From positions 1 through 64,000 of the forward strand of contig NZ_JAERSD010000006.1 of the NCBI RefSeq assembly GCF_017912555.1: DNA of 64,000 bases, read 5' to 3'. The position numbers were made by a program, and so were the translations under genes. The notes below the pieces were generated by a model that had not been told where the DNA came from, did no database searches, and saw only the letters and a list, made by a program, of their open reading frames with translations. The DNA comes from Bacillus sp. REN3. GTDB taxonomy: Bacteria; Bacillota; Bacilli; Bacillales; Cytobacillaceae. Below are positions 1 through 8,933 of the stretch, piece after piece. The stretch's first letter is position 1, and each line of letters starts with the position of its first letter.

Positions 1-103
1 AGCCGTATGAGGGAAAACCTCACGTACGGTTTGATGAGGAGGGACTGAAAGTAAAAGAGGAAGCCAGGAAGGCTCCCACTTTGAAATCAGTTTCTTACTC
101 TAC
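1..103 (+). mobile_element. 3' end of a group II intron (domains V and VI)
   Basis: Positions 1-31 fold as a group II intron domain V hairpin: AGCCGTATGAGG, a GAAA-type tetraloop, then the complementary CCTCACGTACGGTT, including the catalytic AGC triad. An imperfect longer hairpin follows (about 40-95), consistent with domain VI, and the likely 3' boundary is the TACTCTAC at 96-103. The intron body and any reverse transcriptase gene lie before the window. The exact 3' splice boundary is inferred. The next gene, dynA, starts about 90 bases downstream. Confidence 0.6.
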
Positions 104-193
104 CAGGGAAAAACAAACACAAAATATAGGAAAAGTATGAAAAATCATATAAAATATAGTCATTCACAAATTTGTCACAAGGGGTAATAAATT

Positions 194-3100
194 ATGGGCC
201 AGAAAGTTGCACAGAAAGAAGACAGACACCTTCTTGGAAAAGCTTTATCACTTTATAAATTGATGTCCGCCAATAAAGATGAGGAAACAGCAGAAAAAAT
301 TAGGGATCTGGGAAGGAAAACGATTGGCGGAGAGTTCACCATCGCTTTTTGTGGTCACTTCTCAGCTGGGAAATCGAGTATGATCAACAGGCTGGTAGGA
401 GAAAACATCCTGCCGTCAAGCCCTATTCCTACAAGCGCCAATTTGGTGCGCATCAAATCTGGAGAGGAATATGCGAAAGTATTTTTTAAAAACGGTGGTA
501 CAAGACTTTATCCTCATCCTTATGACTATGAGACGGTAAAGTCGTATTGCAAGGATGGAGATGAGATTGAGGCAATTGAAATCAGCCACGATGGAACAGA
601 GTTCCTGAAGGATGCCATCATAATGGATACACCGGGGATCGATTCTACTGATGATGCCCACAGGATTGCTACTGAGTCCGCCCTGCATCTTTCCGACCTC
701 ATCTTTTATGTTATGGATTATAACCATGTTCAGTCCGAACTGAATTTTATTTTTACAAAAGAACTGACTGATGCAGGAAAGGAACTGTACCTGGTGGTCA
801 ATCAAATCGATAAGCACCAGGAATCAGAGCTTTCATTTGACCAATTCAAGGATAGTGTGGAAACTGCCTTTGCCGGATGGGGAGTCAAGCAATCAGGCAT
901 CTTCTATACTTCGTTGAGAAATGGAGAATTACCTCATAACCAGTTCGACGAGCTTCGCAGGTTCATGACTGCCCGCAAAGAAAAAAGGAAAGAACTTCTC
1001 CCTGTTTCGGTTTTCAGGTCAATGGAAAAGCTGTCGGAGGATCACTTGTCCTTCCTTTATCATCAAGTCGAGGAACAGGTGAACGAGAAAGAGGGCGTCC
1101 TCGGACACATCCCTTTGGAGGAAAGGGAGCAGCTATCAGCAAGGCTGGAGAAATTAATGAAAAAAAAGGAGCAGTTCATTGAAGATAGCAATCCGGATGC
1201 CAAATTCATCTCAGGCATAAATGAGATATTGAAGAATGCCTATCTCATGCCTTTCCAGACGAGGGAACTGGCAGAAGCATACCTGGAATCCATACAGCCG
1301 GGCTTCAAGGTGGGCATGTTGTTCTCAAAGCAGAAAACAGAACAGGAGCGCCAAGCGAGATTGGACCATTTTTACAAGGACCTTGAGGAAAGAGTTCAAT
1401 CTCAGCTTGATTGGCATATCAAAGACTATTTGAGGAAGCTGTTTTCAAACCACGGGATCAGCCATCCTGAAATCTTGAATGCAGTCCAGGATTACAAAAT
1501 TGATTTTGGCAAGGAATTGCTTTCCCAAGCAGTAAAAAGCGGAGCAAGATTATCTGGCGATTACGTATTGAACTATACAGATGATGTCGTACAAACGCTG
1601 AAAACCATCGCCAGGAAAAAACTTGATCCGATTAAGGAACTGTTCGTACGTCACGCCAGGGTGAATGCCGATGAGGAACTTGCAAATATCGCTGCTCAGG
1701 AAGTCAGACTGAAGGAACTGCTAACAGCATGGGCTGATCTATCATCCATCAAAGAGGGGTTGGCGGAGCAAAGACGAGAAGTTTCAGAAATATTATATGG
1801 CAATGGAAAGAACGAATTTGCTGACGAGGAACTGGCTGTCTTTGAAGACCAAAGCGAAGATCCGGAGGTGGTAATGAGTTCCCATCCTGACAATTCCAAT
1901 CACCAGGTGGAGGAAGCAATGCCAGCGGAACATAAGGAACAAGTGGAGGAAAGAGAAGATGAGCTTGAGGATATCCACGATAAACACAGGAAACTAGTCG
2001 ATAAACTGAACTTTGCTTCCTCACGGATCAATGGTTTCCCAGGACTGAAAAAAATCGCCAGGGAATTGAAGGATAAAGCAGCCAGGCTGAATGAAAAAGA
2101 GTTCACTGTGGCATTATTCGGAGCATTCAGTGCCGGGAAATCGTCCTTTGCAAATGCTCTTGTCGGCGAAAAGATTCTTCCGGTTTCGCCGAATCCGACC
2201 ACTGCGGCAATTAATAAAATCAAGCCAGTTACAAAGGATCACCCGCACGGCAGTGTTATCGTCAAATTGAAAAATGCTGAAGAACTGATGGAAGAAGTGG
2301 ACAGATCACTAAGGTTATTCGGCAAATCTGCTATCAGTTTTAAAGAAGCCCTCGAACAGATTGAACGTCTCGATTGGTCGGATTCGGGCTTCAATCCGGC
2401 TGAAAAAACCCATTACTCTTTCCTGAAAGCATTCTCCAGAGGATTCCGGGACTTAGGCAGTCAGTTGGGAGCCACTCTGGCTACAGACATGGAATTATTC
2501 CGGGAGTATGTTGCCATGGAAGAGAAATCGTGCTTTGTTGAATGGATCGAAGTTTATTTTGATTGCAGCCTGACCAGGGAAGGAATCACCCTTGTCGATA
2601 CACCTGGAGCGGACTCCATTAACGCCCGGCATACAGGCGTCGCTTTTGACTACATTAAAAATTCTGATGCGATTTTATTTGTTACCTATTACAATCATGC
2701 CTTCTCAAAAGCTGATCGCGAATTTTTGATCCAGCTTGGAAGGGTGAAAGACACATTCGAGCTTGATAAAATGTTCTTCATTGTAAATGCTGTCGATTTG
2801 GCTGGGTCGCAGGAAGAACAGGATGCTGTCCTTGAATATGTGGAAGATCAACTTGTCCAGTATGGAATAAGGAAGCCTCATATCTATCCTGTCTCAAGCC
2901 TGCAAGGGCTGCAGGCAAAACTGAAGAAGAACAGCGACCCACTATTCAGCCAATTTGAGCAGGCATTTCATTCTTTCATTTCTTCAGGGTTGCTAAGGAT
3001 GGCGATGGATGCAGCAGAATCAAAATGGCATCAGGCAGTCAACATGATAGAAGAAATGATTCATTCTGCTGAAGAGGATCAGGCATCCAGGGCAGAAAGA

Positions 3101-3868
3101 AAAAGGAAACTTCTTTCCGACCAGGAGCGGATGCAGCAAATCTTGAAAAAAATGAAGGGCGATCTCCTTCTTGACCGAATGGCATCGGAAGCGGATGAAC
3201 TGACGTATTATATCCGCCAGAGGGTTTTTATCCGATTTGGTGAATTTTTCAGGGAATCATTCAATCCAGCCCTTTTAAAGGACGATGGGCGAAACTTAAA
3301 GAAGGCGCTTGAGTCTGCTCTTGATGAATTGATCGAAAGCATTGGTTTCGATTTGGCACAGGAAATGAGAGCGACATCCTTGAGGATGGAGGCTTTTATC
3401 GGGACCATCTTAAATGAGTTCCAGGATACAGTCATGGCTGAAATGAGCAAAATCAATCGAACTGTTTCCCTGGCAGCTAGTGAGCGAAGCGAATTGGCTG
3501 GCATCGATTTCGAACCAGCTTTCAATGATTTGGATCGTTCTGATTTTAAAAAGGCACTCGGAATGTTCAGGAATCCAAAAGCGTTCTTTGAAAAGAATGA
3601 AAAGAAGCTGATGAGTGATAGACTTGAACAACTATTCCAGGAACCTGCTGGAGATTATCTACAAAGAGAAAATGACCGGCTGAAAGACCACTATTCAAAA
3701 GAGACCGAAACTGCATTCAAATTAGTCGTGGCAGATTATTCGGAGCAAGTCAATGAATACTTTGAAGGGCTTACTGCCGCGCTTGCCGGCCAATTTTCAA
3801 TTGACCAGGCGAGGGAAATGCTGCGAGAGTTGAACAACCATGAGTCTGGCCCGGGAATGGTTCAGTGA
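194..3868 (+). CDS. dynA: dynamin-like GTPase DynA, tandem two-headed type
   Basis: Encodes 1224 residues with two fused dynamin-like units. Walker A motifs GHFSAGKS (about residue 54) and GAFSAGKS (about 642) are each followed by a DTPG switch motif (about 145 and 800). This tandem architecture is that of B. subtilis DynA (YpbR), a membrane-associated protein that tethers and fuses membranes and helps cells survive membrane damage and phage. Long helical segments follow each GTPase head. AAGGGG lies just before the ATG. The stop codon overlaps the start of a 57-residue ORF (TGATG), suggesting translational coupling. Family assignment is very secure; function is from the family. Confidence 0.95.
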   Translation: MGQKVAQKEDRHLLGKALSLYKLMSANKDEETAEKIRDLGRKTIGGEFTIAFCGHFSAGKSSMINRLVGENILPSSPIPTSANLVRIKSGEEYAKVFFKNGGTRLYPHPYDYETVKSYCKDGDEIEAIEISHDGTEFLKDAIIMDTPGIDSTDDAHRIATESALHLSDLIFYVMDYNHVQSELNFIFTKELTDAGKELYLVVNQIDKHQESELSFDQFKDSVETAFAGWGVKQSGIFYTSLRNGELPHNQFDELRRFMTARKEKRKELLPVSVFRSMEKLSEDHLSFLYHQVEEQVNEKEGVLGHIPLEEREQLSARLEKLMKKKEQFIEDSNPDAKFISGINEILKNAYLMPFQTRELAEAYLESIQPGFKVGMLFSKQKTEQERQARLDHFYKDLEERVQSQLDWHIKDYLRKLFSNHGISHPEILNAVQDYKIDFGKELLSQAVKSGARLSGDYVLNYTDDVVQTLKTIARKKLDPIKELFVRHARVNADEELANIAAQEVRLKELLTAWADLSSIKEGLAEQRREVSEILYGNGKNEFADEELAVFEDQSEDPEVVMSSHPDNSNHQVEEAMPAEHKEQVEEREDELEDIHDKHRKLVDKLNFASSRINGFPGLKKIARELKDKAARLNEKEFTVALFGAFSAGKSSFANALVGEKILPVSPNPTTAAINKIKPVTKDHPHGSVIVKLKNAEELMEEVDRSLRLFGKSAISFKEALEQIERLDWSDSGFNPAEKTHYSFLKAFSRGFRDLGSQLGATLATDMELFREYVAMEEKSCFVEWIEVYFDCSLTREGITLVDTPGADSINARHTGVAFDYIKNSDAILFVTYYNHAFSKADREFLIQLGRVKDTFELDKMFFIVNAVDLAGSQEEQDAVLEYVEDQLVQYGIRKPHIYPVSSLQGLQAKLKKNSDPLFSQFEQAFHSFISSGLLRMAMDAAESKWHQAVNMIEEMIHSAEEDQASRAERKRKLLSDQERMQQILKKMKGDLLLDRMASEADELTYYIRQRVFIRFGEFFRESFNPALLKDDGRNLKKALESALDELIESIGFDLAQEMRATSLRMEAFIGTILNEFQDTVMAEMSKINRTVSLAASERSELAGIDFEPAFNDLDRSDFKKALGMFRNPKAFFEKNEKKLMSDRLEQLFQEPAGDYLQRENDRLKDHYSKETETAFKLVVADYSEQVNEYFEGLTAALAGQFSIDQAREMLRELNNHESGPGMVQ

Positions 3869-4041
3869 TGAGGAACCGTTATCATGCCTGCGCCACATGT
3901 ACCCACTTCAGAGCAATCAGAACAGGGGGCAAGATGAAGTATCACTGCGGGAGACTCGGGTACGAAACGAAAACGCATTATCAATTCAATTGCTGGAATC
4001 CAAAAGATAATGTGAAGAAGCTAATGGAGAACGGGCGATGA
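3868..4041 (+). CDS. 57-residue Cys-rich small protein coupled to dynA
   Basis: The ATG overlaps the dynA stop codon and the frame stays open for 57 codons. The basic product has cysteines at 8, 11, 27 and 42 (a C-x2-C pair plus two single cysteines) and several histidines, compatible with a small zinc-binding fold. I do not recognise a named family. The overlap with dynA and the 19-base gap to the sulfurtransferase suggest it is translated as part of the operon. The alternative is a chance ORF, but the regular cysteines and tight overlap argue against it. Confidence 0.6.
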   Translation: MRNRYHACATCTHFRAIRTGGKMKYHCGRLGYETKTHYQFNCWNPKDNVKKLMENGR

Positions 4042-4060
4042 AAGTATTTGGAGGGATTTG

Positions 4061-4903
4061 ATGAAACAGCATGTAGAACCGTCGTGGCTGAAGGACCGCC
4101 TTAATGATGGCCATATAAGAGTGGTGGATTGCAGGTTCAATCTTGGCAATCCGGATTCAGGCAGACTAGAATACCAAAGAAGCCATATTCCAGGTGCCGT
4201 TTATTTCGATCTGGAAGAGGACCTTTCAGGACCTGTGAGGGAACATGGCGGCAGGCATCCGCTACCAGATCTGGAAGAACTCAAAGCGAAATTGGAAAAG
4301 GCGGGGATTGAAAACGATTCGGTGCTTGTTGCCTATGATGCGAAGGAAGGGGCTTTTTCTTCAAGGTTTTGGTGGATTATGAATTATATTGGCCATGAGC
4401 AGGTTTACATCCTGGATGGAGGTTTGGAAGCCTGGAGAGAGGAAGGCTTCCTTGAGGATTCGCTGATTCCAGACTATCCTCCGTCTTCTTATACCATTTC
4501 AGTGAAAAGCGAAATGGTTGCCAGCTATGAAGAAGTAAGGGACATCGCCCTGAACGGAAAAGAAGGAACCATTCTTATCGACTCACGGGAAGAAAAACGA
4601 TTTCTCGGTGAAGAAGAGCCAATCGATAGAATCCCGGGCCATATTCCTGCAGCAATCAACAAACCATGGATGGAAGGGTTCAAGAATGGCAGGTTCAAAT
4701 CAAAAGAGGAACAGGTAAAAAGGTTTTCCGGGATCAGCAAGGATCTTTCCCTTATCGTCTACTGTGGTTCAGGGGTCACTGCGACACCTAATTATATTGC
4801 ATTGAAAGAAGCCGGTTATGAAAATGTCAAGCTATATACTGGCAGCTACAGCGATTGGGTTTCCTATGAACATAATCCAGTCTCGAAAGGAAAGGAAGGC
4901 TGA
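4061..4903 (+). CDS. sulfurtransferase, two rhodanese domains
   Basis: 280-residue protein with two rhodanese-like domains, as in thiosulfate or 3-mercaptopyruvate sulfurtransferases (SseA type). The C-terminal domain carries the active-site loop CGSGVTA with the persulfide-forming cysteine at about residue 235; the N-terminal domain lacks a catalytic cysteine, as is usual. GGAGGG ends six bases before the ATG at 4061, making that start better than the in-frame TTG at 4058. Likely transfers sulfane sulfur in the cytoplasm; the substrate cannot be decided from sequence. Cotranscribed with dynA and ypcP. Confidence 0.88.
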   Translation: MKQHVEPSWLKDRLNDGHIRVVDCRFNLGNPDSGRLEYQRSHIPGAVYFDLEEDLSGPVREHGGRHPLPDLEELKAKLEKAGIENDSVLVAYDAKEGAFSSRFWWIMNYIGHEQVYILDGGLEAWREEGFLEDSLIPDYPPSSYTISVKSEMVASYEEVRDIALNGKEGTILIDSREEKRFLGEEEPIDRIPGHIPAAINKPWMEGFKNGRFKSKEEQVKRFSGISKDLSLIVYCGSGVTATPNYIALKEAGYENVKLYTGSYSDWVSYEHNPVSKGKEG

Positions 4904-4998
4904 TGGATGCTCAGCTGAAACAAAAGGCCAACTATGATACAATAGAACGGATGCAACGCACTGCATCAGCGGTTTTGGACCGCTGGCAAAATGAATGA
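4903..4998 (+). CDS. 31-residue small ORF between sulfurtransferase and ypcP
   Basis: An ATG overlapping the sulfurtransferase stop (TGATG) opens a 31-codon frame. The product is charged, probably helical, and has no cysteine. Its end overlaps the region that supplies the ribosome binding site of the next gene, so its translation could influence ypcP initiation. No family recognised; it may be a coupling ORF rather than a functional peptide. Confidence 0.4.
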   Translation: MDAQLKQKANYDTIERMQRTASAVLDRWQNE

Positions 4999-5011
4999 TG
5001 GAGGTTCCAGT

Positions 5012-5905
5012 TTGGAAAAAGACAGAAATTCTACACTGATGCTAGTGGATGGAATGGCATTGTTGTTCAGGGCTTTTTATGCCACAGCAGTAACTGGCCA
5101 GTTCATGATTAATTCAAAAGGCTTGCCAACAAATGGAGTGCACGGCTTCATAAAACATTTCATAACAGCTATTTCAACCTTTAAGCCAACTCATACAGCA
5201 GTATGCTGGGATATGGGGAGCAAAACATTTCGTACTGAAATGTTCAATTTATATAAAGCGAATCGGCCGGAAGCCCCAGTTGAACTGGTTCCGCAATTCG
5301 AGCTTGTGAAAGAGGTCGTGGAATCCCTTGATGTCCCCAACATTGGGCTGCCGGGATACGAAGCAGATGATTGTATCGGAACAATCGCAAAAACAATCAC
5401 AGATGTTGACACAGTTTCGATCCTGACAGGTGACAAGGATATCCTCCAATTGATCGACGACCGAATTTCCGTAATTTTACTGCAAAAAGGATATGGAAAC
5501 TATTTAGTTCATAACCGTGACACTTTGTTTGCGGAGAAGGGGATTACGCCTGAACAAATAATTGATCTAAAGGCATTCATGGGGGATCCGAGCGACAATT
5601 ATCCAGGTGTGCGCGGAATCGGAGAAAAGACAGCCCTTAAGCTGCTTCAAGACCATGGGGATGTGGACGGAGTGATCGCCAATCTGGATCAGTTGACAAA
5701 ATCTCAGAGGACAAAGATTGAGGCAGATATGGAGATGCTCCATTTAAGCAGGCAGCTCGCTGAAATTAAATGTGATGTACCCGTAGAATGCAATCTGAAG
5801 GATGCCCTCTGCAGATTTGACAGGGAAAAAGCCATTGCCAAATTTCAAGAAGTAGAGTTAAAAGGTCTCCATCGCTTCCTGGAAAACGAAAGTATATACG
5901 CATAA
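5012..5905 (+). CDS. ypcP: 5'-3' exonuclease (YpcP/FenA type)
   Basis: About 297 residues, the stand-alone counterpart of the 5' nuclease domain of DNA polymerase I. Visible features are LVDGMALLFRAFYA near the N-terminus, the acidic cluster YEADDCIG, LTGDKDILQL, and the helix-hairpin-helix region MGDPSDNYPGVRGIGEKTA. Family members remove RNA primers and flaps in replication and repair. TTG at 5012 is preferred because GGAGG lies seven bases upstream; an in-frame ATG at 4991 would add seven residues. An intrinsic terminator follows. Confidence 0.92.
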   Translation: MEKDRNSTLMLVDGMALLFRAFYATAVTGQFMINSKGLPTNGVHGFIKHFITAISTFKPTHTAVCWDMGSKTFRTEMFNLYKANRPEAPVELVPQFELVKEVVESLDVPNIGLPGYEADDCIGTIAKTITDVDTVSILTGDKDILQLIDDRISVILLQKGYGNYLVHNRDTLFAEKGITPEQIIDLKAFMGDPSDNYPGVRGIGEKTALKLLQDHGDVDGVIANLDQLTKSQRTKIEADMEMLHLSRQLAEIKCDVPVECNLKDALCRFDREKAIAKFQEVELKGLHRFLENESIYA

Positions 5906-5945
5906 AAAAGCGATATGGGACTGTTGACAATCTGATAGGAATCTG

Positions 5946-5983
5946 AAAAACCTGTGGAGAATTTATTCTTTACAGGTTTTTTC
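5946..5983 (+). terminator. intrinsic terminator after ypcP
   Basis: AAAAACCTGT pairs with ACAGGTTTTT across a loop of about 15 bases, ending in a T-rich run. It closes the dynA-ypcP operon. Confidence 0.8.
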
Positions 5984-5999
5984 TTTAGGGGGATATATT

Positions 6000-6074
6000 A
6001 TGTGGGTTCACAATGATGATTGTCAAAGTAAAATGGAGTTCATTGGCGTGAATCCTTTTGTTCCTCAAAAATAG
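6000..6074 (+). CDS. possible 24-residue peptide
   Basis: AGGGGGA is followed after six bases by an ATG and 24 codons. There is no recognised family and the gene lies just after a strong terminator, so it would need its own promoter. It is reported only because the ribosome binding site is good. Confidence 0.25.
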   Translation: MWVHNDDCQSKMEFIGVNPFVPQK

Positions 6075-6213
6075 TATGCTTCACCAAATCAGTGAGAAGA
6101 TTGATTTTTTCGATTCATAATAGAAAGGAAAAATATTTTTCGAAACTTTGGGGGAAATCGATTCCGTCCTTTTATTTAGGCTATGTTATAGACCAGTGTT
6201 GATTATAAATGCC

Positions 6214-6473
6214 TGTTGGTTGGAACGGAAGGCACGCAGGCTCCTCGAAGATGCTAACGCAATTCCTTCGTGCTTGGGCAAACTCGAGGAAGCCCATCCA
6301 GTATCCAGCGGGAGTACGGGGCATGGGGGGGACACCACCCAAGAGGCGAAAAACGCCGAGGAGGCTAACCGGCACGCCTGCTGAAAGCGGTCGACTAAAA
6401 CCGCGCAGCCTCCTGCGGCAAAGTCTGTACTAGGACTTCCTGACTGTCGAAGTGCCTGGAGTGGATATCAACA
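6214..6473. repeat. structured intergenic element resembling a dispersed Bacillaceae repeat
   Basis: About 260 bases bounded by imperfect inverted ends (TGTTGGTTGG... and ...GGATATCAACA, sharing TGTTG and AGGCAC/GTGCCT). Inside are further complementary segments, for example GGCTCCTCGA (6239-6248) with TCGAGGAAGCC (6284-6294), and a GC-rich GAGGAGGCTAACCGGC block. The pattern 'TGTTGATTGGAGCGGAAGG ... CGCCTGGAGCGGAAATCAACA' is remembered as a repeat scattered through Bacillaceae genomes; this looks like a diverged copy. Short ORFs over it on both strands are by-products of its lack of stops. Confidence 0.5.
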
Positions 6474-6651
6474 TTCAAATTTAACATGGCCATGATTTAA
6501 AAAATGCTACTCATTGGTTATTTAAATTAGATTGATTCTTGAACAAGAAGTTCATTTTAAGATGCGCTGTGTTAGTTGAAGAAGTATGGGGAACCAAATG
6601 AAGGCTCCCCGATTTCTGTCTAAAATCAACATTCTAGTTTAATAAAACCTT

Positions 6652-6780
6652 TTACTTTGTATTTTTTTTCTTAGCAGCATTTTCAAGTTTTGATTTAGGT
6701 TCCTTGCTGAATTCGGTATCCGCCCCGTAGCCTTGTGGATTCACTCCTCGTGATGCCTTGTCTCTATTGTTAGTGCCCAT
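6652..6780 (-). CDS. sspL: small acid-soluble spore protein L
   Basis: 42-residue basic protein recognisable as SspL by its central SRGVNPQGYG-like segment (B. subtilis: TGGVTPQGDLEG) and its C-terminal pattern of P-K-x-x-L-E-x-x-A-K-K-x-N-T-K. SspL is a minor spore-core SASP made in the forespore under sigma-G. GAGGAGGG lies just before the ATG. Its place beside ypcP agrees with the Bacillus order. It is direct evidence that the organism forms spores. Confidence 0.9.
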   Translation of the reverse strand: MGTNNRDKASRGVNPQGYGADTEFSKEPKSKLENAAKKKNTK

Positions 6781-7154
6781 TTAATGCCCTCCTCTATTTT
6801 TTTTGTTTAAAAATCCCGTGAAAAGAGAAATAATCAAGTAAGCTGTCCAATTTAAATAATCTTTCGACTTGGAAAAAAGAAAAAACTATGTGGCTTAAGG
6901 CGAAAGCTTCGGGAAGACGAGGATCCAAATCTTTTATATGTGGAATGACGGAGCCAGTCGCTAGAAGCTTTACTGCCATATGCCAATCTTCAGCCGCTGG
7001 CTATTGAAGTGCGCCTGAAGATGAAAATGCCGCAGGGCAGAAAAACACCAATGATGCTGTGTACGTTTTTAGGCTTCCTCTTGGTAGGATGCCCTAGCGC
7101 ATTTCAGGTTATAAGCACCTAAGAATAATTGCGCTCATTTTTCTTCACAATAAC
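6781..7154. other. intergenic stretch, no gene recognised
   Basis: About 370 bases between sspL and the YuiD-like gene. A 61-codon minus-strand frame (6794-6979) has no ribosome binding site and resembles no family I know. A short inverted repeat (ATCTTCAG near 6983 and CTGAAGAT near 7015) is present. Otherwise nothing is supported. Confidence 0.4.
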
Positions 7155-7169
7155 ATGGAGGTGACGGTT

Positions 7170-7631
7170 GTGAATAAAGGAGTACTTATTTCATTATCAA
7201 GCATCGGGCTGGCACAAGCCCTGAAAATACCTATCCATTATGCGAAAACGAAGGAATGGAAGCCGGAACTGTTTTTTGCTACTGGAGGAATGCCAAGCTC
7301 ACATTCTGCTGGAGTATCTTCATTAACAACATATATTGCCTTGAAAAAGGGGGTACCAACGGTTGATTTCGCCCTCTCGCTAGTGTTTGGAATGATTGTT
7401 ATGTATGATGCCCAGGGAATCAGGAGGCAGACCGGGGAGCTTACATTGAAGGTGAATGATCTCGACGAGCTAATCGACAAAATTCATGAGGATGACCCTG
7501 TTGAATTCGAGGAGAAATCACCTAATCCATTGAAGGAGATGCTGGGACATCAGCCTAAAGAGGTTCTTGGCGGGGCCCTGCTCGGGGCACTAATGGGATT
7601 TTCCGGCTACCATTTAGCAAAAAAACGGTAG
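7170..7631 (+). CDS. YuiD-like divergent PAP2 family membrane protein
   Basis: About 153 residues. Contains GGMPSSHSA, the core of the phosphatase-like motif of the divergent PAP2 (DUF212/YuiD) family, then MYDAQGIRRQTGE and ELLGHQP-like (MLGHQPKEV) motifs and hydrophobic C-terminal helices. GTG at 7170 is chosen because GGAGGTGA lies at 7157-7164; an in-frame ATG at 7155 overlaps that site. Probably an integral membrane protein acting on a lipid phosphate, but no substrate is known. Confidence 0.85.
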   Translation: MNKGVLISLSSIGLAQALKIPIHYAKTKEWKPELFFATGGMPSSHSAGVSSLTTYIALKKGVPTVDFALSLVFGMIVMYDAQGIRRQTGELTLKVNDLDELIDKIHEDDPVEFEEKSPNPLKEMLGHQPKEVLGGALLGALMGFSGYHLAKKR

Positions 7632-7675
7632 AAAAACGTCGGAATTTACGGTAAGATTTTTATTAGAAGAAAGGT

Positions 7676-7969
7676 GTGCAGAGAGGATGGATCCAGTCAG
7701 TGCGGAAAGTAGAAGATTATCTGCTTCATTTAAAAAGTAAGGGATTTCATTTGCGCGAAGATGCTGTTGGTTTCATTTACTTCGGCCAGCAGTATACGAA
7801 TTCATCAGATGAAATCACGAATGCGGCGATTGAACTTACCCTAAAGGCTCAAAAGAATTTTGACGGAAGTTTTTATATCTCATTGCTCGAAACATTTGCT
7901 TCTAATAAAATCAATACCCGTAAAGCGGCGATCCGGTTCCTTAGGGACAAACAGCTGCTGGCAATATGA
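7676..7969 (+). CDS. DUF6123-like small conserved protein
   Basis: Up to 97 residues, soluble and alpha-helical, with segments DYLLHLKSKGFHLREDAVGFIYFG and NAAIELTLKAQKNFDGSFYISLLE that resemble a small uncharacterised Bacillaceae family remembered as DUF6123. The start is uncertain: GTG at 7676 sits very close to GAAAGG, while GTG at 7700 follows AGAGG and would give 89 residues. No catalytic motif. A hairpin terminator follows directly. Confidence 0.6.
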   Translation: MQRGWIQSVRKVEDYLLHLKSKGFHLREDAVGFIYFGQQYTNSSDEITNAAIELTLKAQKNFDGSFYISLLETFASNKINTRKAAIRFLRDKQLLAI

Positions 7970-7974
7970 AAAAG

Positions 7975-8018
7975 GCTGGCTCCATAGCATTTCATGCGTT
8001 GGAGTCAGCATCTTTTTT
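7975..8018 (+). terminator. intrinsic terminator overlapping the end of the convergent exporter gene
   Basis: GCTGGCTCCA and TGGAGTCAGC form a 10-bp stem followed by a run of seven T. The 3' arm lies inside the last codons of the minus-strand DMT gene. Confidence 0.8.
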
Positions 8019-8933
8019 TATGGTGAATTTCTTTGCAATGTAATCTAACCGCCCGGGAGGCAATTCAGCAAATACCATTCCTGCAAAAATGAGGACACAG
8101 CCTGCAAGCCCGATTGGCGCAAGCCGTTCTCCTGCGAAGAAGAAGCCAGTGATTGCAGCAAACACTGGTTCCATAGCGAAAATCAAAGCAACGCGGGTTG
8201 CTGTTGTGTGCTTCTGGAAATTCGTCTGGATAAAGAAAGCAAGCGCTGTTGCCAGGACAGACGTAACCAGCAGGGCGATAATCACTTCAGCCGAAAAAAT
8301 GACTTCTGGTTTGAACGCATTTTGCCAGTCTTCAAAAACAAATGATGATATGCCGGATAGGATGGAGACAGTCAAAATCTGTACGGCAGTCAGCAACAAG
8401 GTTGGAAAGCTGCTGCTGTATTTTCCCGTGAATAAGATATGGAGTGCAAATCCAGCAGCACAAATCAAGACCAGCCCATCTCCAACATTCAGGGAGGATA
8501 TATCGGACATTGTTAAAAGGTATAGACCTGCTGTAGCCGCGGTAACGCCGGCAACTGAATGGATGCCCGGCCGCTGTTTCATGACCAAGGTCATCAATAC
8601 GGGGACAAGGACGACACTCAGTCCAGTAATGAAACCAGCTTTTGATGAAGTTGTGTACAAGAGCCCGAGTGTTTGGAATGCATATCCGATGAACAGCAAG
8701 AAACCAAGCATTACACCTGATATCACAAGGTTTTTATCAAGTTTTTTCAGCTGTTCCCGTTCAAAGACGGCCAGCCATGCAGCTAAAAGGATGGCAGCAA
8801 ACCCGAACCTGATTCCATTGAATGAAAATGGTTCGAGGAAAGAAATCGCATTTTGGACAATGACGAATGTTGCTCCCCATATCAACGCAACAAACAAAAG
8901 ACTTAAATCTGCAAAGGTAGACGCTCTGATCAT
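7992..8933 (-). CDS. DMT superfamily transporter (EamA family)
   Basis: 313 residues with ten hydrophobic segments and two EamA repeats; the start (TFADLSLLFVALIWGATFVI) is typical of drug/metabolite exporters. Probably exports a small metabolite across the cytoplasmic membrane; substrate unknown. Its ATG overlaps the stop codon of the RNase H-like gene upstream by four bases (ATGA), so the two are cotranslated. Confidence 0.9.
   Translation of the reverse strand: MIRASTFADLSLLFVALIWGATFVIVQNAISFLEPFSFNGIRFGFAAILLAAWLAVFEREQLKKLDKNLVISGVMLGFLLFIGYAFQTLGLLYTTSSKAGFITGLSVVLVPVLMTLVMKQRPGIHSVAGVTAATAGLYLLTMSDISSLNVGDGLVLICAAGFALHILFTGKYSSSFPTLLLTAVQILTVSILSGISSFVFEDWQNAFKPEVIFSAEVIIALLVTSVLATALAFFIQTNFQKHTTATRVALIFAMEPVFAAITGFFFAGERLAPIGLAGCVLIFAGMVFAELPPGRLDYIAKKFTIKKDADSNA

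Noticed and set aside
6181-6433. Several 60-78 codon frames on both strands
   Set aside because: They all lie over the structured repeat element and have GC-rich, repeat-like translations.
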